Assembly: GCA_964619405.1 (NCBI GenBank)
Contig: CAZUCF010000002.1
Span: 49,448 to 113,447, forward strand
DNA from: JABIDZ01 sp964619405
Lineage (GTDB): Archaea > Iainarchaeota > Iainarchaeia > Iainarchaeales > JAAZKV01
Direction of reading: 5' to 3'
Length of the DNA: 64,000 bases
Position numbers and translations under genes: made by a program. Each line of letters starts with the position of its first letter. Position 1 is the first letter of the stretch. A model generated the notes under the pieces. That model was not told where the DNA came from. It saw only the letters and a program-made list of their open reading frames with translations, and ran no database searches. This document shows, piece after piece, positions 59,579-64,000 of this stretch.

Positions 59579-61384
59579 TTATTCTTTTTTTGAGTATTGT
59601 TCAGTGGAAACTCTTTTTTGTATTAAATACATTTTTTTTACTTCACTTGTTGTTGTTGCTTGTTCTGGTTTTTTGTCGTTTCTGAATTTTATCATTCTTG
59701 GGAATCTTAGTGCTAACCCTGTTTCATTTTCTTTTGCGCATGAATGTAATGGACTCTTAGTAATTTCGTCAGCCCTTATTTCTAAAACTATTTTTGGTTC
59801 AACCCAATAATCTGGTTTTAATTCAGATATAATTCTTGGGTTTTGTTGCTGGGTTTTTATTTTAGATAATCTTTCTTCTAATTCTTTCAAAACTTCTTCG
59901 CTCATACCCGTTCCTATCTTTGCTATGCTCTCAAAAACATCTTTTTCATTATCATATGCTCCAACTAGTAATGCTCCCAAACCAAATTGTGTTCGTTTTC
60001 CTTTTCCAGCATAATAACCAATTATTACTAAGTCAAGAGTATCCTCAAGACTTCCCCTGTAAGATCTTTTTAATTTAATCCAAGAAAATTTTCTTGCCCC
60101 CGCAATATAAGGTGCATTCAAATCCTTTGCAATTATTCCTTCTAATCCTTGAGAAATTTTTTCTTCAAAAAATATTTCAAGTTCTTTCGAATCATCAATT
60201 ATTTTCATTTCGCTTAAATTAATTATTCCTTTTTTTGGAACAATTTTTTCAAGTATTCTTCTTCTTTCAAAAAAAGGTTTTTGCATTAAATTTTTTCCAT
60301 TCAAATAAACTATGTCAAACAAAAATAATCTCAAAGGATATTCCTTTGATTTTTTTTCAACATCATATTTTCTTTTTCTCTGAATTGTTATTTGAAAAGG
60401 ATAATACTCATTAGTTTCATCATTAAACGCTAGTGCTTCTCCTTCAACAAAAAACTTTTCTTGTTTAATTTCTTTTATCGCTTCAATAATTTCAGGAAAC
60501 ATATTGGTTATCTCTTCACTTTGTCTTGAAAAAATTTTTACTTTTTCATTATCCTTGCTTATGAGTACACGAAAACCATCGTATTTTGCTTCTACAGCAC
60601 ACTTTCCTAATTTTTCAATAATTTCTTTTGCATTTGGCAATCTTTCTGCTGCTGTCGGCCTTATAGGTGTTCCTGGTTTTATTTCAATTTTTTCTATTCC
60701 ACTAATCCCTTCTTTTTTTATTATTTCTGTTATCTCACCTAAATCAGAGTAAACATTGTAAGCTCTTTCTATTTTTTCTCTTAACACTTGTTTTACTTTT
60801 TTTTGTTCTTCTTCTTTTAAATTAATCCAATCCTTGTTTTGTTTTGCAATCATTATTGCTATAGCATCCATTATTGTTGGGTCTCCTATTCCTAACCTAA
60901 TATTTCCTAATGGTATTCTTGCAATGTACTTTGCTTCTTTTGGTGTTGAAGAATTAAATAATTCTGCTAACAATTTTATTTTTACTTCTTGGCTTCCTGT
61001 TCCTTCTTTCAAAGACATTTTTTCAAAGTTCTCAAAAACTTTTTTTAAAGTTAATTCTTTTGTGAAAAGACTTTCCTGACTTTTCTTTGTAATCATTTCT
61101 TCTGTAACTTCTCCCAAATCACCTTTTTTTGAAAATAATTTGTCAACTTCTTTTCTTGTGAAACCAGTTGCTTTAGAAATTCCTTCTGCTATAAGTTTTT
61201 CTCCGAAACCAATTTCTTTTCCCTCAAAAGTTGGTGCTACTTGTCCTTGTAACAAGTAAACAATTTTTTTTATGTCTTCTCTTGTTATTTGTTCAAACAA
61301 TTCTGCTAGGTAATCAGTCATCTCTAATCTTGATGAAACATTTTCTATTTTGTCAAAATATTCTGCAATGGTTTTGAAAAGCAT
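59579..61384 (-). CDS. lig: ATP-dependent DNA ligase
   Basis: Seals DNA nicks in replication and repair. The 601-residue protein has the archaeal ligase layout: DNA-binding N-domain (helical, residues 1-215), adenylation domain with motif I EAKYDGFRVLI (Lys267), motif III VEGEALAF, motif IV GLEGIIAKDL, motif V WIKLKRSY and an OB domain with motif VI-like RFPRMIKFRNDK. The length is close to the archaeal norm. The C-terminus ends in a short basic tail. Confidence 0.96.
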   Translation of the reverse strand: MLFKTIAEYFDKIENVSSRLEMTDYLAELFEQITREDIKKIVYLLQGQVAPTFEGKEIGFGEKLIAEGISKATGFTRKEVDKLFSKKGDLGEVTEEMITKKSQESLFTKELTLKKVFENFEKMSLKEGTGSQEVKIKLLAELFNSSTPKEAKYIARIPLGNIRLGIGDPTIMDAIAIMIAKQNKDWINLKEEEQKKVKQVLREKIERAYNVYSDLGEITEIIKKEGISGIEKIEIKPGTPIRPTAAERLPNAKEIIEKLGKCAVEAKYDGFRVLISKDNEKVKIFSRQSEEITNMFPEIIEAIKEIKQEKFFVEGEALAFNDETNEYYPFQITIQRKRKYDVEKKSKEYPLRLFLFDIVYLNGKNLMQKPFFERRRILEKIVPKKGIINLSEMKIIDDSKELEIFFEEKISQGLEGIIAKDLNAPYIAGARKFSWIKLKRSYRGSLEDTLDLVIIGYYAGKGKRTQFGLGALLVGAYDNEKDVFESIAKIGTGMSEEVLKELEERLSKIKTQQQNPRIISELKPDYWVEPKIVLEIRADEITKSPLHSCAKENETGLALRFPRMIKFRNDKKPEQATTTSEVKKMYLIQKRVSTEQYSKKE

Positions 61385-61443
61385 TTTTTATCATATTAAT
61401 TAGGTTGGATTAAATTAAAAAGAACTTATTTTACTATTTATTT

Positions 61444-61518
61444 GCCTGTGATGATACTAGTTAGTCTGAATTGTTTGCCAATCGGCTTTACATTGATGAC
61501 TGATGGGCAGACTGAGGC
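61444..61518 (+). ncRNA. Box C/D guide sRNA
   Basis: All four boxes are in order on the plus strand: C GTGATGA (61448-61454), D' CTGA (61466-61469), C' TGATGA (61494-61499) and D CTGA (61512-61515). Spacers are 11, 24 and 12 bases. A terminal stem GCC/GGC closes the RNA. Guides lie just before D' (TACTAGTTAGT) and before D (CTGATGGGCAGA). By the plus-5 rule the D guide would methylate the base opposite the fifth nucleotide upstream of CTGA. The 24-base D'-C' spacer is long but allowed. Partner proteins fibrillarin and Nop5 are in the same window. Confidence 0.75.
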
Positions 61519-61528
61519 TTTAAATTTA
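61501..61528 (+). repeat. sRNA 3' end repeat, copy 1 (intact sRNA end)
   Basis: TGATGGGCAGACTGAGG plus CTTTAAATTTA: the D guide, D box, terminal stem and flank of the sRNA. Copies are at 61644-61670 and 63035-63061. Confidence 0.7.
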
Positions 61529-61562
61529 TAAGCTATTGAATGAATTGAAATAGCTTGACATT

Positions 61563-61637
61563 TTCCGGCGCGAACCCCTAAAAAAATCAAAGATTTTTCG
61601 GGTTAAGAAAAACTAAAAGTTTTTCCAGATCACGGAA
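61563..61637. other. Multi-hairpin segment between sRNA repeats
   Basis: TTCCG (61563-61567) can pair with CGGAA (61633-61637), enclosing AACCC/GGGTT, itself holding AAAAATC/GATTTTT, and a separate GAAAAACT/AGTTTTTC hairpin. All stems are short and several are A/T only. The segment sits between copies 1 and 2 of the sRNA-end repeat. A T-arm-like GGTTCGCGCC can be read on the minus strand, but no tRNA fold is supported. Confidence 0.45.
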
Positions 61638-61643
61638 GGGTTC

Positions 61644-61670
61644 TGATGGGCAGACTGAGAATTGAATTTA
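61644..61670 (+). repeat. sRNA 3' end repeat, copy 2
   Basis: TGATGGGCAGACTGAG followed by AATTGAATTTA. It matches the sRNA 3' end for guide and D box and then the flank; the bases after the D box differ from copy 1. Confidence 0.7.
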
Positions 61671-61758
61671 GTGTTATAAAACACCAAAAGTAATTTAATT
61701 TACTATATTTTAGTGCTTAATAGCACTATTTTTATATTTTTTGGTAGCCCATATTAAT

Positions 61759-62982
61759 ATGGTTTCTAAATATGATATATTTTATGAAGTGTTTCTTTCT
61801 CCAGGTTTAACTGCTACTCAAACTACAAAAAAACTTGGAAAAAACCAACTTGAATATGGTTTGGTGTTAAGACAACTAAAACAATTAGTTGATGACAAAT
61901 TACTCAAATGTGAAAATAAAAAATATTATCCTGTTCTAAATGGAAAAAATGAAAAGTACGCACACATAATTACTTTCTGTTTAAGAAACAAAATAGATTA
62001 TAACGAACTATTTTTAGATTCAACAATCGAGTTCATTAAATTAGGTCTTGCGAAAAAAACAATTAATGAACTACCTTTTCATAGTAAAACTTCTTTAAGA
62101 GTTACTTCTTTTCTTTCAAAACACGGCTTCTTACTTATTGAATCAAGAAAACCATTTAAAGGAAGAATTGTTTGTTCGGACACATTAACTAAAACAGTTG
62201 AACTATTAGACAAAAAACCAACAATAAAATGCTCTTCAATTTATGAAAATGTTGACGAACAAGAAATCAATAACCAAATAGAAAGAGAATTTTCAACTTA
62301 CAAAAAAACAACAAAAACAATCAACACAAATGACGAAGTACAATTCATTTACAGAAGCCTTTCACTTGAAGGAAATACTTTAACTTTGCCCGAAACGGAA
62401 AAACTATTAAAAGAAAATATTCCTCCGAAGAGCAAAGCATTTAATGACATGATAGACACAGTCCACTACAAAAACGCACTTGATAAATTACTAGAAAACA
62501 AAACACTACTAGATATTAAAATGATTCTTTCATTTCATTCAACAGCAATGCAAACTTTAGAAGCTGGAGCAGGAGAAATTAGAGCTCAACATGTTCGAAT
62601 TAAAGGCAATCCTGAATATAAAACAGCCGACTGGCACGAACTCCCACAAAGATTAAATGAACTATTTAAGTTTTACAATGAAAACATTAACACAAAAATG
62701 AAACCACACAAAGTAATTGAACTAGCTTCATATTTACACTCTGAATTCCAACGCATCCACCCATTCATTGATGGTAACTCAAGAACCTCAAGAGCATTAT
62801 TCATCCACACACTAATGATCAAAGGATTCCCATTAATCCCATTTCCAGCAGGATTTGTAGATCAATACTTAAGCTTAACAAAACTCTCAAAAAAACGAAA
62901 CGACAAACACTTTGAAATATTCATGAAACAATTAGTATTACATTCATTAAAACAAACAAATTGGAAAATGAGATATTTTTAA
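61759..62982 (+). CDS. Fic-domain AMP-transferase-like protein with N-terminal HTH
   Basis: A 407-residue Fic protein; Fic enzymes usually move AMP from ATP to a Ser, Thr or Tyr of a target. The active site HPFIDGNSRTSR is at residues 334-345, with the usual second Gly replaced by Ser. An inhibitory motif SLSLEGN (200-206) ahead of the Fic core marks a class II self-inhibited form. The N-terminal 80 residues form a winged-helix-like domain (TATQTTKKLGKNQLEYGLVLRQLKQLV). Codon use differs from the neighbours, with many C-ending codons late in the gene (for example ATCCAC, TTCCCA). The gene lies between repeats of the sRNA 3' end. ATG 61759 is used. Confidence 0.9.
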   Translation: MVSKYDIFYEVFLSPGLTATQTTKKLGKNQLEYGLVLRQLKQLVDDKLLKCENKKYYPVLNGKNEKYAHIITFCLRNKIDYNELFLDSTIEFIKLGLAKKTINELPFHSKTSLRVTSFLSKHGFLLIESRKPFKGRIVCSDTLTKTVELLDKKPTIKCSSIYENVDEQEINNQIEREFSTYKKTTKTINTNDEVQFIYRSLSLEGNTLTLPETEKLLKENIPPKSKAFNDMIDTVHYKNALDKLLENKTLLDIKMILSFHSTAMQTLEAGAGEIRAQHVRIKGNPEYKTADWHELPQRLNELFKFYNENINTKMKPHKVIELASYLHSEFQRIHPFIDGNSRTSRALFIHTLMIKGFPLIPFPAGFVDQYLSLTKLSKKRNDKHFEIFMKQLVLHSLKQTNWKMRYF

Positions 62983-63016
62983 ATGAAAAACAATAAAAAA
63001 AACAACCTGTAAACAA

Positions 63017-63061
63017 CCAATCTGCTTTCGGAGATGATGGGCAGACTGGGCTTTGAATTTA
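63017..63061 (+). repeat. sRNA 3' end repeat, copy 3 (longer remnant)
   Basis: CCAATCTGCTTT then TGATGGGCAGACTGGG and CTTTGAATTTA (63035-63061). The first part matches the D'-C' spacer of the sRNA (CCAATCGGCTTT, 61478-61489), so the remnant holds the 3' half of the sRNA. Its D box is CTGG and C' box is degraded. Confidence 0.7.
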
Positions 63062-63184
63062 CTACCAAATGAGATTGATATTTAGTATTTTACTAAATAT
63101 TGGCAACAAATAGCATTTTTTTAAAATACTTTTTATAAACATAAGTATAAATAATATTTGTACGTATATTATATTGGTGGTTAA

Positions 63185-63427
63185 ATGGGTAATTTAACAG
63201 TAAAATTAGAGGATTCTGATGAAAAAGTGGTTAGGGACTTAGCCATTGAAAAGTATGGTGGAAAAAAAGGTTCTATTGGAAAAGTTTTAAGCGATTCTAT
63301 TAACTTATTAAAAAAAGAATCTGAGCGAGAACTTGCTAAAAAAAGAGTTTTTGAAGAAATGAACAAAGGGTATTATTTTGGGAAAAAACTTTACAAAACC
63401 AGAGATGATATCTATGATAGAAAATGA
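63185..63427 (+). CDS. vapB: VapB-like antitoxin
   Basis: An 80-residue protein with a short N-terminal strand (MGNLTVKLED) and helical rest (DSDEKVVRDLAIEKYGGKKGSIGKVLSDSINLLKKESERELAKKR), an RHH-type DNA-binding start and charged C-terminal tail. GGTGG lies 5 bases ahead of the ATG, after a TATATTATATTGG promoter-like region. Its stop overlaps the PIN toxin gene. It neutralises the PIN toxin and likely represses the operon. Confidence 0.75.
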   Translation: MGNLTVKLEDSDEKVVRDLAIEKYGGKKGSIGKVLSDSINLLKKESERELAKKRVFEEMNKGYYFGKKLYKTRDDIYDRK

Positions 63428-63845
63428 GAAAGCATTAATAGACACTAATATTATTATTTATTCTAATGATAAAACTGAAGAAAACAAATATTTAATAGTC
63501 CAAGATTTTATGAAAAAAGCATTGACAAATTATGATATATTTGTTAGCGCGCAAAATTTAGCTGAATTTGCAAGAATTATCACTGAAAAAGTTTCCAACC
63601 CAATAAATTACAAAAAAGCAAATAAATTAGTTAATAATTATTCACTCGCGTTTAAAACAATAAATTATTCTGAAAAAACTATTCTCAAAGCACTTTGGAT
63701 TAAAAATGAATTTAAACTTCATTTCTGGGATGCTCTATTAGTAGCAACAATGGAAGAAAATAATGTTGAAACAATAATAACTGAAAATGAAAAAGATTTT
63801 AAAAAAGTAAAATGGTTAAAAGTAATTAATCCATTCAAAAAATAA
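63414..63845 (+). CDS. vapC: PIN-domain toxin (VapC-like)
   Basis: A 143-residue PIN-domain protein with the acidic residues in LIDTNIIIYSND (first Asp), NLAEFARII (Glu), HFWDALLVATMEENNVETIITENEKDF (two further acids). It is the second VapBC-type pair in the window, unrelated in antitoxin type to that at 3921-4488. Starts at 63378, 63405 and 63414 are possible; ATG 63414 (MIENEKALIDTN) puts the first catalytic Asp near residue 10, as is usual. It overlaps the antitoxin gene by 14 bases. Confidence 0.85.
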   Translation: MIENEKALIDTNIIIYSNDKTEENKYLIVQDFMKKALTNYDIFVSAQNLAEFARIITEKVSNPINYKKANKLVNNYSLAFKTINYSEKTILKALWIKNEFKLHFWDALLVATMEENNVETIITENEKDFKKVKWLKVINPFKK

Positions 63846-64000
63846 TATTATAAACAAACTAATTTCTCTCATTCTTTTTCAAAATTTAATTATTTTGCAT
63901 ATTTTTTGCTAAAAACGCGTTAAAATAATATTTTTGCCCTTAACCGGTTTTGGGACAAAAGTAGTTGATTTGGTTATTTTTTGTTTTTTTTAGTGTTTTT
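63846..64000. other. Window-end spacer
   Basis: AT-rich sequence after the PIN toxin gene. Apart from a short GC-richer stretch (TTAACCGGTTTTGGG near 63940) no gene, repeat or promoter is recognised. Confidence 0.4.

Noticed and set aside
61563..61637. Minus-strand T-arm-like GGTTCGCGCC and CTTTTAG loop suggested a tRNA-Lys
   Set aside because: The acceptor and T stems do not pair over seven and five bases; nested short hairpins explain the sequence.

Overview
The window is AT-rich DNA from an archaeon. The evidence is an archaeal-type information-processing set (NMD3, fibrillarin, Nop5, aCPSF-type ribonuclease, diphthine synthase, Trm5, GatD/GatE, archaeal LeuRS and GlyRS), archaea-only families (DUF63, DUF357), GGTGAT-type ribosome binding sites and TTTAWATA-like boxes about 25-30 bases before many starts. 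Compact genes, very low GC, many small membrane-anchored proteins and a bacterial-type adenylate kinase suggest a DPANN-type lineage. No rRNA is present, so the phylum is not fixed. A 100-N run at 9993-10092 shows that this is a draft scaffold.

Layout. 1-6225: LeuRS (5' end off the window), a decayed RelE-like toxin with its RHH antitoxin, two small coupled ORFs, an AbrB/PIN toxin-antitoxin pair and MetRS. 6.4-11.9 kb: a membrane thioredoxin-like protein, a DUF1405-like membrane protein, aCPSF-type nuclease plus CYTH protein, a 17-bp tandem repeat interrupted by the gap, NMD3 and a COG1709-type regulator. 11.9-16.1 kb: a 1418-residue surface protein with GLUG-type repeats. 16.3-20.4 kb, minus strand: tRNA-Arg(CCT), a dolichol kinase/CTP-transferase-like protein, HIT protein, fibrillarin, a short Nop5 and GlyRS. 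20.4-29.6 kb: DHH phosphoesterase, a 131-bp mobile miniature element (copy 1), SprT-like protease, DUF357, DphB, DUF63, Trm5, Adk, KaiC-like ATPase and ScpA. 29.8-38.4 kb: a redox stretch (membrane winged helix, thioredoxin-CcdA fusion, LutA, LutB, glutaredoxin with a long structured leader, thioredoxin reductase), with DinB and endonuclease III inside it. 38.4-43.5 kb: membrane regulators and surface or coiled-coil proteins. 43.6-49.3 kb: a beta-CASP-like MBL protein, AspRS and gatCAB. 49.4-54.3 kb: a histidine phosphatase lacking its catalytic His, tRNA-Ile(GAT), a CNNM transporter-like protein, an intron-containing tRNA-Gln(TTG) amid partial duplications, element copy 2, a deaminase and a NUDIX protein. 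54.5-61.4 kb, minus strand: GatE, a tyrosine-rich secreted protein, GatD, two membrane proteins and DNA ligase. 61.4-63.9 kb: a box C/D sRNA, a Fic-domain gene between repeats of the sRNA 3' end, and a VapBC-like pair.

How the genes fit together. AspRS with GatCAB, GatDE and tRNA-Gln point to indirect, tRNA-dependent synthesis of Asn-tRNA and Gln-tRNA. Fibrillarin and Nop5 match the C/D guide RNA, although this Nop5 lacks the usual fibrillarin-binding domain. The thioredoxin-fold proteins and TrxB suggest thiol-disulfide handling inside and outside the membrane.

The most unusual features are four. The first is the Fic gene, which differs in codon use and lies between copies of the sRNA 3' end, as if that end had served as an integration site. 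The second is a pair of near-identical 131-bp multi-hairpin elements whose right end resembles IS200/IS605 right ends and omega-RNA scaffolds. The third is the scrambled neighbourhood of the intron-bearing tRNA-Gln. The fourth is a GC-rich hairpin in the leader of a glutaredoxin gene.
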